A DNA stretch of 10,897 bases from Cochliopodium minus (lineage: Eukaryota; Discosea; Himatismenida; Cochliopodiidae), in assembly GCA_024220525.1 (NCBI GenBank), contig JAMYWO010000020.1, positions 1-10,897 on the forward strand. The letters run 5' to 3'. A model generated the notes under the pieces. The model was not told where the DNA came from and searched no databases. It saw only the letters and a list, made by a program, of their open reading frames with translations. How positions within the stretch are numbered: the stretch's first letter is position 1; every line of letters begins with the position of its first letter. The translations under genes and the position numbers were made by a program. Positions 1 through 7,580 of this stretch are shown here, in pieces.

Positions 1-73
1 ATCGCATCGAAATTAAATCAAAAAATAAAATATTTTTCTTTCTAATTAAGATATGTTATTCTCGGGCATAATG
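1..73. repeat. Terminal direct repeat, left copy (identical to 10825-10897)
   Basis: The first 73 bases are repeated without a mismatch as the last 73 bases. An exact overlap of odd length at both ends is what a de Bruijn graph assembler leaves when it closes a circle or splits one path at a shared k-mer. The gene structure supports treating the two copies as one locus: exon 9 of the convertase ends at 10649 with two bases of a codon, and exon 10 at 524 supplies the third. The unit without the duplicate is 10,824 bp. A real dispersed repeat is possible, but I see no element hallmarks such as terminal inverted repeats. Confidence 0.9.
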
Positions 74-523
74 AGCATCTCCAAAATTTTTTTTTGTAAA
101 ATCATTTGAATGCATTTTAAAGATAAAGTGATTCCAATTATACAGTAATCACCATGATTTTATGCAATATACTTGAAATGATCTGATATAAACAAATTTT
201 ACAACGGTTTAAATTTTGTTGGTTAAATTAATATCCGCTAACAAAGTTGCCTAATATATGACAAATGATAATGTGATAATTTGCATCTCATTGATCAATA
301 ATGTGTTGATATCAAAAATTGATCCAAATTCCAGAGATTCAATTCTTTGTTTCTTTACAGAAATTAAAAAGATACAAAATTTATCTATAAAGTTTAATAA
401 TTAATTTACATGATATTATTTTTTTTTTTAAATTTTTGTTAACAAATTTTTATTTACTTTCTTTTTATTTCTTTTTCATGATATTTTTTTTTTGAATGAA
501 ATAATTTAAATTGTTGTTCTTAG
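1..523 (+). other. 3' part of the long intron 9 of the convertase gene
   Basis: This stretch has no convincing coding potential. It ends in a T-rich tract and a TTCTTAG acceptor at 517-523, directly before exon 10. Joined to 10650-10824 it makes an intron of about 698 nt, the longest in the window; the other introns of the same gene are 47-356 nt. It is less monotonous than the other long introns and holds two perfect 10-bp palindromes (290-299 and 306-315). I found no tRNA, no clear snoRNA boxes and no open reading frame worth calling. Confidence 0.75.
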
Positions 524-1362
524 TGCTCAAAACGCTGGCGCAATCGCAGTGATTGTCGTTAACAATGTGAATGGTGATCCCATTCAAATGGGAGGTGGAA
601 ATTCGATTTATGTAAGTATTCCCTCCATGATGATATCTCGTCAAGACGGAAATAATTTGCAAACATACATCAACTCAACTAACAGTAAAAAATATTATAT
701 TCAATTTAATTCAATTTAATATTTATTTTATTTCTTAAATTTATTTAAATTTATTATTTAATTTATTTTTCAAATTTATTTAATGAAATTTTTTTTTTTT
801 AAAAATTCTACTTTTAGACACCATCATCGGGAACGTTTTTGGCCAGTTGTACTCGGTTGATGTTGCTGTTCCCTATGACAACTGGTCTTTTGGGAGTTTA
901 AGGCATTGGGGTGAAAAAGCAGGAGGTAAACAATTCATAATTTACAAAATTTTTGTTTCAAAATTTTTTTTAATTTTGTTTTTTTTAATTTTGTTTTTTT
1001 TAATTTTGTTTTTTTTAATTTTGTTTTTTTTAATTTTGTTTTTAAAAATTTGTATTTAAAAATTTTTTTAATTTTTCTTTTTTTATTCAAAAAATTTTTT
1101 TAATTTTTCTTTTTTTATTCAAAAAAATTTTTTTTTTAAAGGTCTTTGGACCCTCTCTGTCCAAAACGTAGCAGGAAGAATTAGCACCCCTCCTTTGTCT
1201 TTTCAATGGCAGATCCAAATCTACTATTCCGACCACGGTATTGACCGTAAAGTCAAGCTGGGCGTCGGTCTTGGTCTTGGTTTGGGTGTTCCCGTTTTGT
1301 TTTTGATTGGTTTCATCATTTATTATTCTGTCACCAAAAAAACTTTTACCAAGTTGGAGTAA
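524..1362 (+). CDS. Kexin/furin-like proprotein convertase, 3' part (exons 10-12): PA domain end, P domain end, membrane anchor
   Basis: This is the C-terminal part of the gene that starts at 7581. Exons are 524-684, 818-925 and 1142-1362 (stop TAA 1360-1362), encoding residues 631-793 of 793. Exon 10 completes the PA domain: the split codon gives KVINAQNAGAIAVIV, the typical PA core, followed by IPSMMISRQDG. Exons 11 and 12 carry the end of the P/Homo B domain, with DNWSFGSLRHWGE and GLWTLSV matching the W-F, WGE and W-L signature of that fold. A hydrophobic glycine/leucine-rich segment (about 760-784) is a single transmembrane helix, followed by a short basic tail (KKTFTKLE). The product should be a type I membrane protein of the Golgi/endosome system with its catalytic domain in the lumen, as for Kex2 and furin. 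A strong-looking GTAAGT at 612 is read through, because the PA match continues across it. An AATAAA lies 34 nt after the stop. Confidence 0.85.
964..1120 (+). repeat. Two short tandem repeats inside convertase intron 11
   Basis: Intron 11 (926-1141) contains five copies of a 15-nt T-rich unit built on AATTTTG (G at 978, 993, 1008, 1023 and 1038). Two copies of a 32-nt unit follow (1057-1088 and 1089-1120). Because 15 is a multiple of 3, the first block reads as an LILFF repeat in one frame, but it is intronic. Such arrays arise by replication slippage in AT-rich introns. Confidence 0.85.
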
Positions 1363-1476
1363 TAATGATATAAAATAAAAAACCAAAAAATTTTGAATAA
1401 ATGAGTTTAAATATATTTTGGAAACATCTATTTCATGACCTTTTAGTTTTTTAAAATGAATTTTTAAATTATTAAA
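1363..1476. other. Spacer downstream of the convertase stop, with possible poly(A) signals
   Basis: This is AT-rich, non-coding sequence between the convertase stop and the stray Rab exon. AATAAA hexamers occur at 1374-1379 and 1396-1401, at a plausible distance for 3' end formation. In DNA this AT-rich the hexamer is expected often by chance, so the assignment is weak. From 1606 to the start of Rab-like gene A at 1717 there is only T-rich sequence with no recognisable feature. Confidence 0.4.
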
Positions 1477-1605
1477 TCAATCACTTCATCAAGTTTCAGG
1501 GGGTCTCATTGCATCATGACGGTGTTCTCAGCTAACGAAGAAAATTCCCTTGTCACTTTGGAATCTTGGATTGGCGACAATGATAAACTTGGAAAAGATA
1601 TTAAA
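1477..1605 (+). pseudogene. Orphan exon-3 fragment of a Rab-like GTPase
   Basis: The 43 codons here align with the end of exon 3 of both tandem Rab-like genes: FRGSHCIMTV, then ENSLVTLESWIGDNDKLGKD. A GTAAA donor follows at 1606, as after exon 3 in genes A and B. Similarity starts near 1477; the beginning of exon 3 (the AGPEKF part), exons 1-2 and exons 4-6 are all absent around it. At base level it is much closer to exon 3 of gene B (3405-3554), differing at only a few positions, than to exon 3 of its immediate neighbour A. It is best read as the remnant of a partial duplication or of a third gene copy. It could in principle be an exon of an unseen transcript, since it is not interrupted by a stop. 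Confidence 0.75.
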
Positions 1606-1716
1606 GTAAAAAACAATTATTTGTTTATTTTTATTTTTTTAATTTTTATTAATGGCAAAAAATTTTTTTTTTCACCGTTGAACAGATTTTATTTAACACA
1701 CCCTTTAAAAAAAAAA

Positions 1717-2939
1717 ATGAAAGAGAATTCAATTCCAAATAATCCATCTGATAATATAGAGCATTTGAAATTCAGAATAATATTCAATGGGATTTTTGGT
1801 GGTGGAAAATCATGTTTGATTAATAGATACGTGAGAATATTGCCTCTTTAAATTATAAATCCTATTTTTTTAAAAAAATACAACTTTTTTTTGAAGATGA
1901 CAAATTCATTCAATAAAAATCACGAGTATACAATAGGAGTAGAATTTAGAACTAAAGTAATCGAGATAGATAAATATAAGATCAAGTTAGAGCTATGGGA
2001 TACAGTAAGATTTTTATCATCCAATTCACTTTTAATATATTCAAAAAAGTTTTAGATATTTATTTATATCAGTGAATCAAACTCTTTTTTTGTTAAAGGG
2101 AAGTCCTGAAAAATTTCGATCAGTATCTGCACCTTACATCAAGAGATCACAGTGCATCATGACAATGTTCGCTGCGAACGATTCAAATTCCCTGTTCTCA
2201 TTGGAAACGTGGATAGAGGAAAACATAAATTTCGGAAAAGAAATAAAAGTAAAAAAGAATAAATATTCTTTGTTATTGTTAAATAGTTTAAATTGTTTTA
2301 TTCTGATTTGGTCATAAGGTGATATTCATTGTTTGCAACAAGAAAGATCTTTATGATGAAGAAGCTTTCAAGAGAGTGGAAAAAGTGAGAGAAATCTGCA
2401 ACAAAAAAAATTTTCATTTGGTGTTAACTTCTTGTAAAACTGGAGAAAATGTTGATGAACTTTTTCGAACTGCTGGTGTCAAGTTTTTGAATTGTTACCA
2501 CAATGGTATTAATTTCTAAATAATCACATTTTAAATTTTATTAAATTTCTTTAAAAAAAACAGCTGGCATTTTTGATTTTGATAAAACGTGGGAGCCTAC
2601 AATAGAGCTCACTGAACATTGGGGAACAACATGGAAAAAAATAGTTTTTTATTTGTTGTTATGCAACAAAAGCAAGAACAAGTAAAAAAAAAATAATTTC
2701 TTCAATATTTTCTTTATAAAAAAATCAAAAATTAATTAAAACAAAATTAAAAACAATTTTATAGAAAAGTCCCTATGTTGCCAAAAGTTGTTTTGACTCA
2801 TGGTATTCTCAAAACAATCTCTGAAATGATCATTTTGGAACGCATCATGCCTTGGTCTGATGAAATCTTGAAAAATATCAACATTTCTAAAAAACTGACA
2901 AATGAAAATAATGTAATGAGTGGTTGTGTTATAAATTAA
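1717..2939 (+). CDS. Rab/Ras-like small GTPase, tandem copy A (divergent switch II)
   Basis: The six exons are 1717-1830, 1897-2004, 2099-2248, 2319-2505, 2564-2681 and 2765-2939 (with stop), encoding 283 residues. All introns are GT-AG and all phases agree. G-domain motifs in order are the P-loop GIFGGGKS (about 24-31), switch I region TIGVEF, G3, the base-binding NKKD (131-134) and SCK (162-164). The family is Rab-like: IGVEF, KLELWDT and PEKFRS resemble Rab signature stretches. G3 reads DTGSPE where DTAGQE is usual, so both the invariant glycine and the catalytic glutamine are replaced. The protein is about 80-100 residues longer than a typical Rab and ends in CVIN, a possible CaaX prenylation box rather than a double cysteine. 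The start ATG follows an A-run and aligns with the start of copy B. Weak GTP hydrolysis and altered switching are inferred. It may be a decaying copy, although the frame is open throughout. Confidence 0.8.
2290..2727 (+). repeat. Near-identical tract shared by Rab-like copies A and B (other copy about 3667-4094)
   Basis: From the end of intron 3 through exon 4, intron 4, exon 5 and the start of intron 5 the two copies are almost the same. Intron 4 (58 nt) and exon 5 (118 nt) are identical, while exon 4 differs at a few positions and exon 6 at roughly ten. Exon 3, just upstream, is strongly diverged between A and B. An identical intron beside diverged exons points to gene conversion or recent unequal exchange in the 3' half rather than to selection on protein. 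Confidence 0.85.
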
Positions 2940-3006
2940 AATTTATTTTTTTGATTTAATACATTTTTTTTCAACCATCAAAAAAAAAAAAAGAAAAAAA
3001 AAGAAA

Positions 3007-4311
3007 ATGAATTCTATTCCAAATAAAATTGAGCCTTTGAAATTTAAAGTTATATTCAATGGGAATTCGGGTGTTGGAAAATCATGTTTGATGAATAGAT
3101 ACGTGAGAAAAAAGTTTTTATTAACTTTTTAATTTAACCCAAATCTGCCCATCAAGATGTCTAATTCATTCAATCATAATCACGAACAAACAATAGGAGT
3201 AGAATTTGGAACAAAAGTCCTCGAGATAGATAAATATAAAATCAAGCTGGAGCTCTGGGATACAGTAAGATTTTTAATCAAAATATCTATTCAAAAGAAA
3301 ATTCGTTTTAATTTCGTTTTACTTTTTTCGTTTGAATTTATTTCGTTTTAATTTGTTTTCATGAATAATAATTTCAGATTAAAATTTTTTTAAAAAATTT
3401 TTAGGCAGGTCCTGAAAAGTTTAGATCAATCGCTGCATCATACTTCAGGGGATCTCATTGCATCATGACAGTGTTATCAGCTAATGAAGAAAATTCTTTG
3501 GTCACTTTGGAATCTTGGATTGGCGACAATGATAAACTTGGAAAAGATATTAAAGTAAAATAATTATTATTTTATTTTATTTTATTTTATTATTTTTTAT
3601 TTTTTATATTATTTTATTCTTTTATTATAATTAAGTTATTCACTTTTTTTTTTAATTTATTTTGTTTGTTTTATTCTGATTTGGTCATAAGGTGATATTC
3701 ATAGTTTGCAATAAGACAGATCTTTATGATGAAGAAGCTTTCAAGAGAGTGGAAAAAGTGAGAGAAATCTGCAACAAAAAAAATTATCATTTGGGATTAT
3801 GTTCTTGTAAAACTGGAGAAAATGTAGATGAGCTTTTTCAAACTGCTGGTGTCAAGTTTTTGAATTGTTACCACAATGGTATTAATTTCTAAATAATCAC
3901 ATTTTAAATTTTATTAAATTTCTTTAAAAAAAACAGCTGGCATTTTTGATTTTGATAAAACGTGGGAGCCTACAATAGAGCTCACTGAACATTGGGGAAC
4001 AACATGGAAAAAAATAGTTTTTTATTTGTTGTTATGCAACAAAAGCAAGAACAAGTAAAAAAAAAATAATTTTTTCAATATTTTCTTTATTTAAAATCAA
4101 AAACTTATTTTTTACTTCTTTATAACAATTTTATAGAAAAGTCCCTGTGTTGCCAAAAGTTGTTTTGACTCATGGTATTCTCAAAATAATCTCTGAAATG
4201 ATCATTTTGGAACGCATCATGCCTTGGTCTGAAGAAATCTTGAAAAATATCAATATTTCTAAACAACTGACAAACGAAAATAATGTGGTGAGTGGTTGTG
4301 TCATCAATTAA
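3007..4311 (+). CDS. Rab/Ras-like small GTPase, tandem copy B
   Basis: The six exons are 3007-3102, 3157-3264, 3405-3554, 3692-3878, 3937-4054 and 4137-4311 (with stop), encoding 277 residues. Exon and intron positions are the same as in copy A. Motifs are the P-loop GNSGVGKS (about 19-26), TIGVEFGTK in switch I, G3 WDTAGPE (66-72), NKTD (125-128) and SCK in the G5 position (156-158). Proline 71 stands where Ras and Rab proteins carry the catalytic glutamine (Ras Q61). After the G domain (ending near 175) a tail of about 100 residues includes WEPTIELTEHWG and THGILKIISEM; I do not recognise a domain there. The C-terminus CVIN is a candidate CaaX box for farnesylation or geranylgeranylation, which would place the protein on membranes. 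It follows copy A by 67 nt in the same direction, so the pair is a local duplication. A role in vesicle traffic is only by family analogy. Confidence 0.85.
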
Positions 4312-4332
4312 AATTTATTTTCCTCTTAATAA

Positions 4333-4333
4333 N
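4333..4333. other. Unresolved base (N), possible scaffold join
   Basis: This is the only ambiguous base in the window. It sits at the edge of the 7-nt tandem repeat, exactly where a short-read assembly would fail, and between a complete convergent gene (Rab B) and an apparently truncated one (the formin). It may be a single uncertain base call or a collapsed gap joining two contigs. Confidence 0.8.
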
Positions 4334-4404
4334 AAAATAAAAAATAAAAAATAAAAAATAAAAAATAAAAAATAAAAAATAAAAAATAAAAAATAAAAAA
4401 TAAA
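4334..4404. repeat. Seven-nt tandem repeat, TAAAAAA about ten copies
   Basis: T residues fall at 4338, 4345, 4352 and so on to 4401 with a strict spacing of seven. More irregular A-rich sequence continues to about 4500. On the - strand this is TTTTTTA. It has no guanines, so it is not telomere-like. The true copy number is probably not resolved. Confidence 0.9.
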
Positions 4405-4572
4405 ACAAAAAAAAATAAAAATAAATTTAAAAAATAAGATGAAGAAAATAAAAAATAAAAAATAAAAGATAAAAAAGAATGAAATGAAATTTAAATATAA
4501 ATATTTCACGAAATTGTAAATAAAATAAATTGTTCAAAAAAATACAAATAAATGTTTTTAAAACTAAAATAC

Positions 4573-7507
4573 CAACACTGAAGTTGTCTTCAATATTTTC
4601 ACTGACTCTATTGCTCTTAACTTCGTTCATTATCAGCGAAAGTTTGTCGTTCGACTTTGGAACCTGTATCACAGACCTCCGATTGATCTCGTTGGATTTA
4701 GTCTGGGACAAGTTGGGAATGGAGATGTACTGAGAATCTTCCTTGATATCATTTGGATCTTCGCCCTTGGCTATCTGAAGTTGTCTCAAGAGCTCGTACT
4801 TTTGAGATTGAAGAGCCTCAATCGTTTTCTTGAATTCCTCCTTCATGTTTTCGATTCTTGAATTCAACACCTTCTTCTCTGTATGCAACAAATTTTGGTT
4901 TTGCTTGTACTCATTGAGTTCGTTCTCATACTTGATGTTTTCATTGTGCAAAGACGAAACCTGCTTTGAAAGCTGCATTTTCGACTCGATGAGCTCAATC
5001 AACCTGTTTTTTTCCGTTTCGGAGAAAGAGCTGTTCGACTCTGAAAACTTGACAAATGTGTCTTTGAAGGAGATCATCTCGCTGTAGAGATCAAAAACAG
5101 ATCCTCTTTTATTGTCGCTGGAATTGGTGTTCATTAGCTCTTCGTTGATTTTTTTTTGTTCGTTTAATTCATTTTCGAGATTCTTCATAGCAATCGACAG
5201 TTCTATGTTTTCTTCTTTCAAATTCTTGACTTCTATGCTGTCTGTAACATTGATTTTTGCTTGTTCATCTATACTTTTGTAGTTGAAGCTTGAGGTTTCT
5301 CTCTTGGAATCATTATTTTGTTTTGGAAAATCTTTCTCGTACAATGATTCATACTCTACTATTTTCGCCTTCAAATTTCTGTCATTTTTGGACTTCAGTG
5401 TAGAAATAGCTCCGTTGAGATCATACTTTTCGAATTTTCTCCTCACTTCGTTTCTGTTCTTGGGATCCTTGGAATGAAAGATGAACTTTATGAGAAAATC
5501 CAAGGAGGTGCACAAAAATTGAGAATCATCACAAGCAATCAAAGTAGTGATAATCTTACTATAAAACTCTGATCTCAAAGAAGCTTTCAACAATCTAATT
5601 ATTGGAGTTAAAAAAAAAAAAGAAAGAGTAAAAAAGGAATTATTTGTCACATCGAAAATTTTACGCGTATCCTTCCTTTGTACTTGCTACAACAGCCAAA
5701 TTTTCTAGACAAATGGTTTTCACATTGAAATTTTGTACATATACATAAGTACTAGCAATGGTTCTCAAAAGATTCTGGTTTATGATTTCGTTGGGATTGA
5801 CTTTGCACCTCAAAGCAGAAATGGACAACAAGTAATAGCAAGATCTAAGCAAGTTTCCCACAACAGTGATATCCTTTCCGCTTCTACTCTTTTCTTTATT
5901 GGAAATGGCCGTAATTAAAGAAGGCAATAGCTTTTTTTCGTCCAAAAAATATTTGATCCAAGATATAGACTTTGCACTCAACAAGTTTTGGAGTCTGTCT
6001 GTTTCTTCGACTGTTGGATACATCCACGAGTAAAAAGAAGTCAAAGAAGAGATTATGTTCTCCATTTCTTCGATGTCGGTGTTGGATGGAGTGGCATTTG
6101 ATGACTTGGACATCTGATACATCAAAATCAATTGTTTTTTCTCTGTTTCGCTTTGCAAAATCTTCTCCACTTTGCCCTCATCCATTCTGGTATCCAACTG
6201 ATTGAAAAAAAATTATTTGTTGAATATATCAATGCAGTTAATGTAATCTTTATACCAAAAACTCTCTTAGTTCTTTGTTATCCAAATCTTCGTTATCCAA
6301 AATTCTGGGCGAAGATACACTGCTGGAGATTAAAAATGATTCTTTTCTAGATGAAGATTGGATGAGATCACTCCTAGAGGATAATGATGTCGATATTTCT
6401 TTTGGGGAGAGGTTATTGGTGGATATCTCTAAAGTAGGTATCTTTGTGGGAGTTATATCCTTTGGAGATGTCACGTGTCTTTCTTTTTCTGGAATAATCA
6501 CAAATGATATTGACTCATTGTTGGATTGATTAGTCAATGATATCTCATCATGATCAGAAGATTTATCTTTCTGTTATCAATTATGAAATTTAAAAAAATT
6601 GAAAGATTGTTGAGTAATAAAGAGTTTCTTAGATGATAAATATTCTTACATTTTTAATTTTCTCTTCTTTGCTTTTTATTGATTGAGAAATTTCCGATTC
6701 ATCACCTATATGTTCGAATTCCTTGATCTCATTGGATCTGGGGGACAAATTCTCTTTGATTTCGAGCATATCTTCCTTATCATCTACGATAGATACCTCC
6801 ACCTTATTCTGTATTGATCCCTCAACCTGCTTGTTTGGATTTTTTACTGAAATTTTCTTTTCATTCAATAACTTGTCCAGTTCATTCAGAATGGACTGAT
6901 CAATCTTGATGCTATCCAATTTGATATCTGTCAAAGAGCTTTTAAGATTATTCTTGAGCATATCTACCAATGATTTGGTCCCATTTTCACCAAATAAATT
7001 CATTGACAAATTCAGCTTTTGGATGCTCTGATTGAACGATAATGATTTCGATAATGCTATTACACCATTATCCCCAATTTTATTCGCTGATAAATTCAAT
7101 GACGTTAATGTATTATTAATTTTCAATGCCTCTGCCAAATAGACTATCCCTCTATTCTGGATGTTATTGTTGAATAGATTCAATTTCTTTATGAAATTGT
7201 TGATTTTTAAAATCTCTTTCAGATATCTCGCCCCCTCATCTCCCAAATTGTTTTCCACAATCTTTATCGATGTGATATTGTTTATTTGATAGAGATCTAA
7301 CAAAAATTTCAGTCCATACTCCCCCATATTCTTTTTACTCAAATCCAATATTCCATCTTTATTGTTTCTTATCTGACAATTTAAGATAATAATAATTCCA
7401 AAATAAGTTAAATTTTTTCAATTTACCAAACTAATAATTTGCACATTGCTATTATTATTGATTCTTGGAGAATTTGGATTTTGATTTGGTTGATTATTAT
7501 TTCCCAT
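4573..7507 (-). CDS. LRR - GBD/FH3 - coiled-coil protein, probable N-terminal part of a formin (3' end missing)
   Basis: Exons on the - strand are 7507-7427, 7372-6650, 6570-6256, 6197-5665 and 5594-4573, with introns of 54, 79, 58 and 70 nt. All are GT-AG and in phase, giving 891 residues with no stop. Residues 1-27 are Asn/Pro-rich. Residues 35-200 hold ribonuclease-inhibitor-type leucine-rich repeats, for example LTSLNLSANKIGDNG and IKKLNLFNNNIQNRG, spaced about 28. A charged, serine-rich linker (to about 373) follows. Residues about 374-643 look like an armadillo-type GBD/FH3 region: SWIKYFLDEKKLLPSL, CLENLAVVASTKEGY, and RNEVRRKFEKYDLNGAI with EKDF at its end. Two coiled coils follow (about 675-710 and 745-835). 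In formins GBD/FH3 binds Rho-type GTPases and autoinhibits the actin-assembling FH2 domain. Here FH1/FH2 are absent: the last exon ends at a donor in front of unresolved repeat. It could instead be an FH2-less GBD/FH3 protein. The start ATG at 7507 is the first in frame and lies 73 bp from the divergent convertase start. Confidence 0.75.
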
Positions 7508-7580
7508 TAACCAAAGTTTCTTTTTTATATTTTTGAAATGAATTAAAAAATATAATTTTAATAATTTAGTGAAAAAAAAA
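7508..7580. promoter_or_regulatory. Shared 73-bp divergent intergenic region
   Basis: The start codons of the formin-like gene (- strand, 7507) and of the convertase (+ strand, 7581) are only 73 bp apart. The region is A/T-rich, with a T-run at 7521-7527, a TTTTATAT stretch and an A-run just before the convertase ATG. Both core promoters and both 5' UTRs must fit here or overlap the neighbouring gene, which implies a bidirectional promoter. No specific factor site can be named. Confidence 0.6.

Larger units (their letters stand above)
4312..4572. other. Low-complexity stretch between the Rab B stop and the last readable formin exon
   Basis: This is almost purely A/T on the + strand with long AAAAAT runs. 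On the - strand the last clear formin codons end at 4573 before a GTATTT donor. If an intron starts there, no AG acceptor (CT on the + strand) exists from 4563 down to 4325, so the intron cannot be closed in this sequence. If read through, the frame runs to a stop at 4427-4429 and gives a phenylalanine/isoleucine/leucine-rich tail of about 49 residues, which looks like translated intron. Confidence 0.7.

Noticed and set aside
120-190. Possible C/D snoRNA in the long intron (ATGAT-like and CTGA boxes)
   Set aside because: The boxes are imperfect, too close together and lack a terminal stem; they are expected by chance.
1-523. LTR or transposon at the window ends
   Set aside because: The terminal repeat is exact, has no target-site duplication, TG...CA ends or coding capacity, and gene phase across it is intact; assembly overlap is enough to explain it.
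612-617. GTAAGT as an intron donor inside exon 10
   Set aside because: Reading through continues the PA domain (YVSIPSMMISRQDG) without a break, and the donor at 685 gives the correct phase to exon 11.
847-1059. Protein with an LILFF repeat
   Set aside because: It is exon 11 followed by translation of the 15-nt intronic tandem repeat; splicing at 926 to 1142 restores the P domain.
4334-4404. Telomere-like repeat
   Set aside because: The unit contains no guanine on either strand except by error, and it lies between genes rather than at an end.
4427-4572. Hydrophobic C-terminal membrane tail of the formin-like protein
   Set aside because: The residues are only F, I, L and Y encoded by T-rich low-complexity DNA, and the tail follows a good GTATTT donor; it is most likely intron read-through.
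5283-6205. Several + strand open frames within the formin-like gene
   Set aside because: They are antisense shadows of exons 4 and 5, with no motif of their own, and they lie opposite clear FH3 and coiled-coil coding sequence.
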